From JAZKIX01 sp040384645 (GTDB taxonomy: Bacteria > Pseudomonadota > Gammaproteobacteria > Burkholderiales > Burkholderiaceae_D): a stretch of 28,338 nucleotides of DNA. Made by a program: the position numbers and the translations under genes. The notes under the pieces are model-generated. The model was given only the letters and a program-made list of their open reading frames with translations. It was not told the DNA's origin and made no database searches. Shown in pieces: positions 8,027 to 15,902 of this stretch. How positions within the stretch are numbered: position 1 is the stretch's first letter; the number at the start of each line of letters is the position of its first letter. The stretch spans positions 1 to 28,338 of the forward strand of contig JAZKIX010000244.1 in NCBI GenBank assembly GCA_040384645.1, written 5' to 3'.

Positions 8027-8098
8027 GGGGGTATATTGAAAAATACCCTATCACCCGCAGGTTTTCATTGCGCCTTTAAAAATACACTCACCAGTATT
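8027..8098 (-). repeat. Dispersed intergenic repeat, copy E (minus orientation)
   Basis: Reading on the minus strand: AATACTG, a GTGTATTTTTAAAG block, GCGCAATGAAAAC, CTGCGGG and finally ATATACCCCC. These blocks match four plus-strand copies elsewhere in the window. It lies between the convergent pentapeptide and ABC-type genes, 10 bp after the stop codon of the latter. GGGTAT (8029-8034) and ATACCC (8043-8048) form a perfect hairpin inside it. Confidence 0.8.
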
Positions 8099-8108
8099 AT
8101 TTCGGCTT

Positions 8109-9116
8109 TTAAGGCACGATTGCGGCAATTTTGACTACCCGGATTGGCGGGTAGCGTTGCAGGGCTTTGGCAACGCGCATATTGACCAGGAAGGTAAAGC
8201 CGGGCGGCGCCTCGATGGGGATGTTTTGCGGCAGGACGTGATCGACCAGGATTTTTTCCGCTTTGGATGCGGTCAATTGACCGGTGGTGTAGTAGCGATT
8301 GACCACACCCATGAGCGCATCCGATTCGCGCACGGCGGCTTCGGCGGCGGCTAGCACCGGCAAGTTGCGGGCGGTGGCGGTTTGCGTGATGGCGTCGCGG
8401 TTGAGCAGCAGAAATGTATCGGGAGAAAGATAAAGCAAGTCGACTTTTTCATCGGCCAATTCCGACACCAGATGTGGCAAGCGCTCTTTATTAGGTTTGC
8501 CGGCGCTATCGACCGGGACGATCCGTTCGATCAGGCTGAAATTGAATTTCTTGGTCAGGGCCAATAATTCTTCGCGCACCACATTCGAGTTATTTTCACT
8601 AGGATTGTGAATAAAACCAACCCGTTTAAAAGGCATATAAAGCCGGGCTGCGCGTAACTGGGTTTCCAGCGGTACCAGGTACAGCGTGCCGGTGATATTA
8701 CGACCCGAAGAATTGAGATCGCGTACCAGCTTGGAGCCGACGGGGGTCGAGGCAATCATGAAAAGCGACGGGATGTCGGTAATATGGCGCGCTGGGTCAA
8801 GCTTGTCGTAACTGCCGAGCATTTGCAGCGCCACCGTGGTGCCCCAGGTGACCAATAGATCAGGCTTGCTGGCCCGCACATGGGTGACGAAACCGGGCAA
8901 TTTTTTGACATCGGTGGCGGCGTCCAGCACTTCGATTTCAACCGGGATTTTGCGTGCGACCCAATATTCCTTAAAACCTTTGCACGCATCTTCGCAGCCG
9001 CGAAATACGACCATCACGATACGATACGGCTTTTGCTTGGGCGTAACAGCCTGCGCTTGCGGCGGATAATAAAATGCGGCAAAAAGCAGCCAACCGAGCA
9101 CGATTTTTTTACGCAT
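8109..9116 (-). CDS. ABC_sub_bind-family periplasmic binding protein
   Basis: Exported 335-residue protein of the ABC transporter substrate-binding family PF04392 (TrpX-like). A signal peptide is cleaved after AQA at about residue 23. The typed fold is visible: two Rossmann-like lobes with VTWGTT (about 93), a PSLFMIASTPVG segment and SGRNITGTLYL (about 135-148), then VDLLYLSPDTF and PVLAAAEAAVRESDALMGV in the second lobe. Its ATG overlaps the end of the sensor-MFS gene by 8 bp (ATGCGTAA), so translation is coupled. No ABC ATPase or permease accompanies it. With two membrane sensors upstream in the same operon, it is best read as the periplasmic ligand receptor for them. That role is inference. 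It is the last gene of the operon. Confidence 0.88.
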   Translation of the reverse strand: MRKKIVLGWLLFAAFYYPPQAQAVTPKQKPYRIVMVVFRGCEDACKGFKEYWVARKIPVEIEVLDAATDVKKLPGFVTHVRASKPDLLVTWGTTVALQMLGSYDKLDPARHITDIPSLFMIASTPVGSKLVRDLNSSGRNITGTLYLVPLETQLRAARLYMPFKRVGFIHNPSENNSNVVREELLALTKKFNFSLIERIVPVDSAGKPNKERLPHLVSELADEKVDLLYLSPDTFLLLNRDAITQTATARNLPVLAAAEAAVRESDALMGVVNRYYTTGQLTASKAEKILVDHVLPQNIPIEAPPGFTFLVNMRVAKALQRYPPIRVVKIAAIVP

Positions 9117-11049
9117 AGCGTGACTCCCGACGTGTTGGCGCAGCCAGCAACAAAAATGTACCGCAGGTCAGAACCAACGCGACGCAGCCAAGCGCCGCAG
9201 TGGCCTCGCCATAACCGAACAGTGCCGATAAAGAGGCTCCTAACAAGGCGCCCAGAATGCTGCCACCACGTTCAAATACGCGCGACAAGGCAATCACCTT
9301 GGAAGAGGAAATCTGCGGCAATTCGACTCGGACGATCTGTAAAGCATGCGCCGTGACCGGTGTTTGGATCAGACTTTGACCAATGCCAAAAGAAATAATC
9401 GCTAATCCCAGGGCCCAGGGCGCATCAAACCAAAACAGCAAGAGTGCACCGGCACCGCTGACAAAACCGCCGCCGGCAATCAACATCGCTTTCGATTGCG
9501 CGCGACTGGTCAGTCTGCTGCTAAAAGCGTTTCCCGTTAACAAAATGCCGTAAAAAAGCACAAAGAATTGACCGATGGTCGCTTGCGACAAACCATATTG
9601 TTTTAGCAACAACGGCGTAATAAAAAATAGCATGCCCGTCAGCAGCATCTTGGAAGGCACGACCGAACACAACATCAAGATCAGGATGCGGCTGTTCGCT
9701 AATAGCAAACGGAAATGCCCTTGGCCTGATGCGGTATTGGCACTCGTGGTGTCGTCGTTGGATGGATTCAGATTGAGCGGTTCCGCAACGTTTCTGAAGG
9801 TAAGCCACGCCAGCACGGCACTTGCCGCCGCTACCAACATCGCCACCTTTTGGCCGAAGATATCAGCCAGCAAGGCGCCAACTGGCGCACCGCAAACACA
9901 GGCGGCGGTAATGGCCGCGACAAAAGTGGCAAGGCCACGCGCATCGCTGCTTTGCGCACTGCAACGTGCGATGTAAACCTGACTTGCGATGGTGGCAAGC
10001 GCGTACGCAACCGCCATCACCGAACGCCATAGAATCACTTCATACAAAGTTGAGGCCAGCGCCATGCCGCACAAGCTAACTACAGTCGCAACCACAGCAA
10101 TTTTAAAGGCTGGCCGGATGCCGATCCGGTCAATGAACCCGCTGCCATACCAGGTGCCAGCACCGGCAAAAAACATATACGCCACCATGGGCGCACTAAT
10201 CGCCAGCTGGGTACCGAAGCGCCACGAAGAGTCGACGAATTCACGTACATACAAGGGAAAAAAGGAGCGCAGCAGTTCTTCCGATAAAACAAAAAGAAAC
10301 AGTGCGATACGAACATCACTAGCGGCAGGACGTGCCCATTCCGGCACATTGGACGGCAAGCGCATGCCGAGATTGATACGCAAACGGCTGATCTTGTGAT
10401 TCGACAATTGCAACAGCTCGGCTAGCGGGCCAATCACACGTCGTGTCAAAGTACGCTCAATGGCGCCGCTGCGCACCCCGGCCACCATTACGCTCCAGGT
10501 ATCGAATGGGCGGATCAGCCATTGATAGGCAAAGAACAGCGCAATTTCAATGCCTGCGATAAGCGCAACAAATAAAACCACGGCGGCATCGCCAAATAAG
10601 ACATGCAATTTTTCATTTAAGTAATCGGCCCGCACGCCGACGGTCACCGCAGGTGCGCTGCCAACGTGGGGAATGTCTTGGATAATAATTTCTTCTTTGG
10701 ACTGATCGGCCTGGCCCCGGGAATAAGTGCGCTGCCCTTGCTTGACCTCCAGGAAAGCAATCTCTGGATTATCTTTTAAGGTGTCGTCGAGAAAGTCTTC
10801 CACCCCTACCAAGGATTCAAAAGGGATCCCAAGCGATACAGCCCGGTCTATCGCGGTCTGTACCGATTCGCCGATGGCGCTGGTTTGCAACATAATCTGC
10901 GGCAATAGAATTTGCTTAAACCGCTGCACTGCGGCGAATGTGAGCAATAAGGCGGTGCAGATACTTAATACCAGCAGCAATAAAAACGTGCGTTTGGCTA
11001 ATCGCTTTTCGACCGAAACCGGACTAGCTGTCATTGCCAGGTTAGACAT
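9109..11049 (-). CDS. Periplasmic sensor/HAMP-like module fused to a 12-helix MFS transporter
   Basis: Inner-membrane fusion protein of about 646 residues from the ATG at 11049, whose ATG overlaps the upstream stop codon by 8 bp and follows GAGAAGG. An in-frame ATG at 11067 is less likely. Order: helix at 21-41, periplasmic sensor-like domain 42-150, helix 153-178, HAMP-like linker to about 225, then a complete MFS unit of 12 helices (about 245-640) with a long acidic/polar central loop after helix 6. The first part resembles a receptor or kinase input, and the second a transporter. The periplasmic part is related to that of the upstream gene (shared RFKQ(I/L)L and a later R-x-x-x-LG). It may be a transporter gated by an external ligand or a transporter-type sensor. 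No kinase, GGDEF or methyl-accepting domain is present. Confidence 0.82.
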   Translation of the reverse strand: MSNLAMTASPVSVEKRLAKRTFLLLLVLSICTALLLTFAAVQRFKQILLPQIMLQTSAIGESVQTAIDRAVSLGIPFESLVGVEDFLDDTLKDNPEIAFLEVKQGQRTYSRGQADQSKEEIIIQDIPHVGSAPAVTVGVRADYLNEKLHVLFGDAAVVLFVALIAGIEIALFFAYQWLIRPFDTWSVMVAGVRSGAIERTLTRRVIGPLAELLQLSNHKISRLRINLGMRLPSNVPEWARPAASDVRIALFLFVLSEELLRSFFPLYVREFVDSSWRFGTQLAISAPMVAYMFFAGAGTWYGSGFIDRIGIRPAFKIAVVATVVSLCGMALASTLYEVILWRSVMAVAYALATIASQVYIARCSAQSSDARGLATFVAAITAACVCGAPVGALLADIFGQKVAMLVAAASAVLAWLTFRNVAEPLNLNPSNDDTTSANTASGQGHFRLLLANSRILILMLCSVVPSKMLLTGMLFFITPLLLKQYGLSQATIGQFFVLFYGILLTGNAFSSRLTSRAQSKAMLIAGGGFVSGAGALLLFWFDAPWALGLAIISFGIGQSLIQTPVTAHALQIVRVELPQISSSKVIALSRVFERGGSILGALLGASLSALFGYGEATAALGCVALVLTCGTFLLLAAPTRRESRYA

Positions 11050-11767
11050 TGCCGCGCGCCTTCTCAAGTTCGGTGGCGGCCTGTACTAGTTCGCTGGCCA
11101 TATGGGCGATATCGCTCTCGCCTGGCTGGGTTGCAGACTGCCCCATTAAAATACTTTTAGCGCTGGAAATTACGTGGTCGAGCCGGGATAAGGAGCGTAG
11201 CAAGAGCGGGGTCAAGACCACCAGCAGCAGCAAGCTGAGCGCGGCTAACACACCGTAGACATAGTGGGACGCTTGAACGATTAAGGCTAGCGGTTTTTCC
11301 TTATCGAACCGGATGCTTAAATTGGCCACCAGCCGCCCGATAGGGTCTGTGACCGGCCAACCCAGCACATAACCGCGCAGATCGCTATCGTCAAACCACA
11401 CCGCTGTCGGCGCACGGCGTTGGCGGGCAACAATGGTCTGCGTGGAAGAAAGGCCGGGGCCGACTTCCCATAAGGTTTTGCCCGACTCCAGATCGAGATC
11501 GACCACATGGATCGAGATCAGGCCGGGGTATTGCTTGAGGGTGCGCTCCAGCATTGGCAGCAATTGGCCGTTGTCGCGCAGCTGCAAACCCAGTCCCAAT
11601 GAACGTTCGACATCGTTTTTCAGGGCCAATCCGACCACATTGATGCGGCTGGATTCGACTTCGATCAGCAACTGCTTGAAGCGATGGATTTGCAGTATTG
11701 CCAGCAAGCTTAGCAATACGATCAAAATGCCGGCCGCTACTAAAATGAATCGCAACTTTGCCGTCAT
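11042..11767 (-). CDS. Membrane sensor ending in a HAMP-like domain, no output domain
   Basis: 241-residue inner-membrane protein. Helix 1 spans about 6-27, the periplasmic domain 28-165, helix 2 about 166-192, and a HAMP-like segment 193-235 (RSLSRLDHVISSAKSI, then a Pro-Gly-Glu-Ser connector and a second amphipathic helix). It stops there, at ARGNV, where a kinase or cyclase would normally follow. The periplasmic domain shares RFKQ(I/L)L and spacing with the next gene, so the two are probably paralogues from a duplication. The stop overlaps the next ATG as ATGTCTAA. It may pair with the sensor-MFS protein as a heteromer through HAMP coiled coils, with the ABC_sub_bind protein as ligand carrier. 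It is the first gene of the operon. Topology is well supported; function is inferred. Confidence 0.8.
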   Translation of the reverse strand: MTAKLRFILVAAGILIVLLSLLAILQIHRFKQLLIEVESSRINVVGLALKNDVERSLGLGLQLRDNGQLLPMLERTLKQYPGLISIHVVDLDLESGKTLWEVGPGLSSTQTIVARQRRAPTAVWFDDSDLRGYVLGWPVTDPIGRLVANLSIRFDKEKPLALIVQASHYVYGVLAALSLLLLVVLTPLLLRSLSRLDHVISSAKSILMGQSATQPGESDIAHMASELVQAATELEKARGNV

Positions 11768-12139
11768 GAAATAACTTCAAAAAATGAGTGGTAGCGCTTT
11801 TTGACGCTGATAAAAGAATGTTTTTTGAAGGAATTGTACTTGATCAAGCCAAAGGAATTCGACGAAAAATATGCCCAAGAGAAATTAGTAAGGGATAATA
11901 CGGCGTTGGCGTCCAGCGTATTGATATTTCGCATTTTTTGCTTGTTTAATCGACAAAACATTGTTTTTTGTCAAAAGATCGCGTTTTTGATGCAGTTTGG
12001 TATTACCGCCGACATTGATATTTATTGCTGATAGCTGATTGCGCATTTACCTCGGCAATCAGTCCAAGATAGAGATGCATTCACGTCGCCACGCGTAGTC
12101 AAGCGTCGGCCCATGCCGTTTTCAGGATCGACAGGATTT
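11768..12139. other. Intergenic region between divergent operons, AT-rich
   Basis: About 370 bp between the divergently transcribed sensor operon and caspase gene, which must hold both promoters. GACAAAA (11952-11958) and TTTTGTC (11966-11972) form a hairpin or operator-like dyad. GATTGC/GCAATC (about 12038-12060) is a second, weaker one. Short reading frames on both strands have no ribosome binding site or recognisable protein. I could not place a convincing promoter. Confidence 0.5.
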
Positions 12140-13954
12140 ATGTTTACCTCAATTACACGCGCACTCTTGCTGCCGCTGGTCAGCATCCTCTCGCTGGGCT
12201 ACGCTGCACCGGCGCTGGCAGCACGTCATGCACTGTTGATCGGCAACGACAGTTACCAATCCGTCCCGAAACTACGCAATGCGCGTGGCGACGCAGAGGC
12301 AATGGGACGTGCATTGCGTAAAGCCGGGTACGAAATTACACTGGTAAAGGATCGTAGCCTAAAGCAACTCAAGGACGATATCCGCCTTTTTAAAACACAG
12401 TTGCATGAAGGCGATGAAGTTGTCCTGTTCTATGCAGGGCACGGCGTTCAAATCGGCGCCATGAACTATCTGCTACCAATCGATGTACGCTCCGACACCG
12501 AAGATCAGGTGACCGACGATGGCCTGGCCTTGTCAAAAGTGCTGGAAGATATCCGCGAACAAAGGCCGGCACTAACGCTGGCCATTATCGATGCCTGCCG
12601 CGACAATCCATTCAAAGGAAAAGGGCGCGCTATTGGCGGCCGGGGCCTGACCGGGGTTGGCGGCGCCACCGGCCAAATGGTGATTTATTCTGCTGGCGAG
12701 GGGCAACAAGCGCTGGATCGGCTGGGCGACAACGACCCTGATAAAAATGGCGTATTCACCCGCGTGTTTATAAAGGAAATGGAAACTGTCGGTGTATCGG
12801 TCGATCAGGTAGCGCGACGGGTGCGTGAGCAAGTCAATTCAATGGCGCGCAAAGTCAAGCATGACCAGGTGCCTGCGATTTATGACCAGGTGTTGGGACA
12901 ATTTTATTTTTATGCGCCGTCTGCGACAGCAGGCGCTAGTGCCAGCGGTGTGGTGGCAGCAGCCGATACCAATCCGGCAGTACTGGAACTGGCATTCTGG
13001 AATAGCGTGAAAGACAGTCGCGACATCAGTGAATTGCAGGAATATTTGAACAAATATCCTAAAGGGCAATTTGCCGGTTTGGTACAAACCCGCAAACTGA
13101 GTATTGAACAGTCGCAACGCCTGAGCAATCAAGCGGCATCAGCCAAGCAAAACGCAGCGCCAGCCAGTGCTGACGCGCAAGAAACAGCATTTTGGAAAAA
13201 TGTCGAAAACGTCAATAGCGCGGCTGGCTATCAATCCTATCTGGCCAAATACCCAGCTGGCGCCTTCGTCGCTACAGCACGCGGCAGATTAGCAACACCA
13301 AAAGTCGAGGCCGACGCCAAACTGGAAAAATCGTTCCGCGATTGCCCCGACTGCGCTGAAATGATAAACATCCCCAAAAACAATCTGGTGCAGGCGTTCG
13401 CCCTGAGCAAAACCGAAGTGACCCAAGCCCAATGGCGCAATATCATGGGCACCAGCCCGAGCCAGTTCAAATCCTGCGACGATTGTCCGGTTGAGCAAGT
13501 CAGCTGGAATGACACCAAGGAATTTCTCAGCCGACTCAATAGAAAAACCGGCAAGCAATATCGTCTGCCGACCGAGTCTGAATGGGAATACGCCTGTCGC
13601 GCAGGCGGTAACAATGACTATTGCGGCACCAACAATGTCGATGACGCGGCTTGGTTCCAGTCCAACAGCGCCAGCAAAACCCATGCCGTCGCGACCAAGC
13701 AAATCAATGCGTACGGCATCGCCGATATGAACGGCAATGTATGGGAATGGGTCGACGATTGCTGGCACGCCAATGACAATGGCGTTCCGAAAGACGGCAG
13801 CTTATGGGCTGGCGGCGACTGCACCAAACACGCGGTACGCGGCGGTTCCTGGGTCAATGCCGCACGCGACTTGCGTGCCTCTTTCCGCATTTATAACGAT
13901 TCCAGCCAACGCCTGAGTATCATCGGCTTTCGCCTTGCGCGGTCGCTGCCTTAA
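12140..13954 (+). CDS. Exported caspase-like (peptidase C14) protein with C-terminal FGE/SUMF-like domain
   Basis: 604 residues from the ATG at 12140, which follows AGGA and starts a proper signal peptide (cleavage after ALA, about residue 27). Residues 28-255 are a caspase-fold peptidase domain with RHALLIGNDSYQ, catalytic His101 in LFYAGHGVQ and Cys153 in IIDACRDNPF. Two FWxxV...YLxKYPxGxF repeats (about 283-315 and 348-382) form a linker. The C-terminal domain (about 400-600) is an FGE-sulfatase/SUMF1 fold (TEVTQAQW, RLPTESEWEYACR, NGNVWEW, RGGSW). The Cys pair that binds copper in true formylglycine-generating enzymes is not present after RGGSW, so this domain is probably binding-only. 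Metacaspase-like enzymes often cleave after Arg/Lys. The target is unknown. The next small gene follows after 18 bp. Confidence 0.92.
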   Translation: MFTSITRALLLPLVSILSLGYAAPALAARHALLIGNDSYQSVPKLRNARGDAEAMGRALRKAGYEITLVKDRSLKQLKDDIRLFKTQLHEGDEVVLFYAGHGVQIGAMNYLLPIDVRSDTEDQVTDDGLALSKVLEDIREQRPALTLAIIDACRDNPFKGKGRAIGGRGLTGVGGATGQMVIYSAGEGQQALDRLGDNDPDKNGVFTRVFIKEMETVGVSVDQVARRVREQVNSMARKVKHDQVPAIYDQVLGQFYFYAPSATAGASASGVVAAADTNPAVLELAFWNSVKDSRDISELQEYLNKYPKGQFAGLVQTRKLSIEQSQRLSNQAASAKQNAAPASADAQETAFWKNVENVNSAAGYQSYLAKYPAGAFVATARGRLATPKVEADAKLEKSFRDCPDCAEMINIPKNNLVQAFALSKTEVTQAQWRNIMGTSPSQFKSCDDCPVEQVSWNDTKEFLSRLNRKTGKQYRLPTESEWEYACRAGGNNDYCGTNNVDDAAWFQSNSASKTHAVATKQINAYGIADMNGNVWEWVDDCWHANDNGVPKDGSLWAGGDCTKHAVRGGSWVNAARDLRASFRIYNDSSQRLSIIGFRLARSLP

Positions 13955-13972
13955 TTTTAGAGAAAGTACTTC

Positions 13973-14338
13973 ATGAACGATCAATTGACCGCCGATGAAT
14001 TTGATGCCCTCGCACAAATCAAGCAAGGACCGAAACACGGTCGCCCCAGCGCCTGCGTGGCACGCAATTCCAAGCGGCTCAATGGCTTGAAATACATCAA
14101 CCACGCCAAGGATGGCAGACTGACGCTGACCGACAAGGGGACGCAAACTTTGTTTGTCAAAAGTTGTATCGATGGCTTGCGCGCCATTTCAACCGATCCG
14201 CTGGCGACATTATCCGCCGATGTTCGCACCTTTCTCGGCAAAAAAGGCCATATCGCACCAGCCGTATCTGGTTCGGGCTTCGACATCACCCAAAGAGGGC
14301 GTGAAAGCCTGGCCGATATCGATTCCACCGCCCCGTGA
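13973..14338 (+). CDS. Small winged-helix-like protein downstream of the caspase gene
   Basis: 121 residues, no signal peptide, with a GAGAAAG ribosome binding site, 18 bp after the caspase gene, so probably co-transcribed. I do not recognise a named family. Two halves look alike: RLNGLKYI then RLTLTDKGTQTL, and later VRTFLGKKGHI then FDITQRGRESL. The LTxKG/ITxRG turn is typical of the wing in winged-helix or MarR-type DNA-binding domains, so a duplicated winged helix or a small regulator is plausible. No partner operator is evident. Confidence 0.7.
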   Translation: MNDQLTADEFDALAQIKQGPKHGRPSACVARNSKRLNGLKYINHAKDGRLTLTDKGTQTLFVKSCIDGLRAISTDPLATLSADVRTFLGKKGHIAPAVSGSGFDITQRGRESLADIDSTAP

Positions 14339-14435
14339 TTGCGCGAGATTAATTCGTTCATTGGAATTTTCAAGCCGTTTAACTTTTGCCTCTAAAAAAT
14401 ATAGTGTCTTCCATTTTTAAACATGTCAAAAGAGA

Positions 14436-14449
14436 TTGATCGCGATCAG
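14436..14449. promoter_or_regulatory. FNR/ANR-type dyad
   Basis: TTGATCGCGATCAG matches the FNR consensus TTGAT-N4-ATCAA at nine of ten defined positions. It lies about 100 bp before the presumed transcription start of the promoter at 14509, which is further than usual for activation. A chance match is possible. Confidence 0.4.
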
Positions 14450-14508
14450 AACCTGTCGCCTACATCGCACTCTAATATGTCATTGCATCGCAGCAAACAC
14501 CAACGTGT

Positions 14509-14538
14509 TTGACACCTTTTTGGTTTATGCTCTACAGT
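14509..14538 (+). promoter_or_regulatory. Sigma-70-like promoter upstream of the 77-residue gene
   Basis: TTGACA at 14509-14514 and TACAGT at 14533-14538 with an 18-bp spacer. The -35 is consensus and the -10 partial. Transcription would start near 14545 and run about 165 nt before the start codon at 14709. Confidence 0.45.
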
Positions 14539-14708
14539 TGAATCGAAAAAAATGGTGTCTAAAATGTTAATTTCGACAAGAAATAGTAGATAAATCGTCC
14601 ATTTATACGCAGTCTAGCAAGGATCCAATTGCAAAAACTGGAGACAAAACTCTCGCTGCAACGCAGCATCGGTATAATGAAATGGCGGTGAACAGAAGGA
14701 GTTGACGT

Positions 14709-14942
14709 ATGAATTGGATAGAAAAATGGTTTGAACAACGCCGCGTAAAGGCTCTGAAGCGGAAAGTTGCACGTATGAAAAGTGAAGCGGAAGCCGCTGA
14801 TGTCTTGCCGCTGATGCCGGCAGTCGAAACAACCAGTCATCGAATCCGGTTGGAGCGGATTATTATATTGGAAAAAGCCATCGAGAAAATCGAGTCACAC
14901 AAAGGACAAGCTTCAGGCCACACCTCTGGCTCCTCCAGATAA
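14709..14942 (+). CDS. Small basic coiled-coil protein of unknown function
   Basis: 77 residues with a strong AGAAGGAG ribosome binding site, so it is very probably translated. It has no signal peptide. Two amphipathic helices (about 1-30 and 43-66) are rich in Lys/Arg and Glu and flank a short hydrophobic LPLMP link, with a Ser/Gly tail. I do not recognise a family. It is the only gene between the FNR-like dyad and the 44-nt palindromic terminator, so it has its own transcript. Confidence 0.7.
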   Translation: MNWIEKWFEQRRVKALKRKVARMKSEAEAADVLPLMPAVETTSHRIRLERIIILEKAIEKIESHKGQASGHTSGSSR

Positions 14943-14993
14943 TCGTCTGGTTAATCAAAACACGATTGCAAAAATCGAACAAGTCTCAAATCA

Positions 14994-15037
14994 GTAAAAA
15001 CGGTCTGCAATCCATATGGATTGCAGACCGTTTTTAC
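14994..15037. terminator. Perfect 44-nt palindrome, bidirectional terminator
   Basis: The whole stretch equals its own reverse complement. The core is CGGTCTGCAATCC followed by its complement with no spacer (centre CCATATGG, between 15015 and 15016), flanked by AAAAA on the left and TTTTT on the right. It lies between convergent genes (77-residue gene and glycine-zipper gene), so it can terminate both strands. A stem without a spacer must open about four central bases to form a loop. Confidence 0.85.
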
Positions 15038-15105
15038 GTTTTAAGCTTTACAACGACAACGACGAGAACCCAAGCCCATCCATTGTAGGAATGGCTACAA
15101 AATCT

Positions 15106-15693
15106 CTAGTTGACTGGCGTCACCGACACTTCGACACGAATATTGCCATTCGGCTTGCGCGGCATGATGGTGCTGAAACTTTTACCTTGATACTGATATG
15201 TTACGTTATATCCAGTGACGCGCTGCTCTTCCCGATTAACGGTTTCGCAGCGGCGTACTTGGCGTGAGGACGGTTCGTCGTATTCGTCATTATTTGAGCG
15301 ATTATTCGACAAATTATTCCCCACGATGGCGCCACCGATGGCGCCGGCTGCAGTCGCTGCAGTACGGCCATTGCCGCCGCCGACCTGATTGCCCAGCAAC
15401 GCACCGGCAATGCCGCCAATGACTGCCCCGCCTACGCCATTGGACGAGTTGTTACGCCGTACCGGCTCCACTCTTTCAGTCTGCGTATAGCACTTTTCTT
15501 CAGGTGTCACCAGCCGCTCGATGCGGGGCGTGGCGCGTAACACCTTGGCTGAATCATAGAACCGCTGTTCTTCAGCATCGCCTTGTGTTGCCGAATATTG
15601 CGCTTGACCATTATCGTCGTCGTATTCATTTGCTTGCACCGACAGCGACGTGCCGAGGCAAGCAACGGTGATGACAGAGAGAAGGATTTTCAT
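15106..15693 (-). CDS. Glycine-zipper (17-kDa surface antigen-like) envelope protein
   Basis: 195 residues. A signal peptide is cleaved after VQA (about residue 21); no lipobox Cys is at the cleavage site. Residues about 82-128 form a glycine-zipper 2TM segment (GVGGAVIGGIAGALLG, then AGAIGGAIVGNN), typical of Rickettsia 17-kDa-like outer-membrane proteins. The C-terminal domain has two Cys (C in EEKCYTQ and in VRRCETV) and VTYQYQGKSFSTIMP, as in many proteobacterial members. Start with AGGAAAA. Such proteins insert into or cross the outer membrane and are linked to envelope integrity; the exact role is unknown. It is transcribed alone and ends before the palindromic terminator. Confidence 0.88.
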   Translation of the reverse strand: MKILLSVITVACLGTSLSVQANEYDDDNGQAQYSATQGDAEEQRFYDSAKVLRATPRIERLVTPEEKCYTQTERVEPVRRNNSSNGVGGAVIGGIAGALLGNQVGGGNGRTAATAAGAIGGAIVGNNLSNNRSNNDEYDEPSSRQVRRCETVNREEQRVTGYNVTYQYQGKSFSTIMPRKPNGNIRVEVSVTPVN

Positions 15694-15902
15694 ATCTATT
15701 TTCCTGACTTAAATCATTGAAGTTTATTTATACCGCAGAGAAATACTATGTTCTGTACGCCAGCGCACCAACAATCCGGGCCAGAAAGAATATCCTGAAC
15801 GATTGATTGCAAGTAAATTATGCGTGGCGCATACAGGAATGAAAGAAACTTTTACACCTGCTTGCATTCGTCTTGCAATCGCACTATTCAAAGGAGATTC
15901 AC

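Larger units (their letters stand above)
14339..14708. other. Intergenic region with promoter elements
   Basis: About 370 bp, AT-rich. It contains an FNR-type dyad at 14436-14449 and a sigma-70-like promoter at 14509-14538, both listed separately. Between the promoter and the next start codon (about 165 bp) there is a long untranslated leader without a clear structure. No further gene is seen. Confidence 0.5.

Noticed and set aside
11801..12031. 76-codon plus-strand reading frame in the intergenic region
   Set aside because: No ribosome binding site, AT-rich and unlike any protein I recognise; an overlapping minus-strand frame is equally open. Probably chance.
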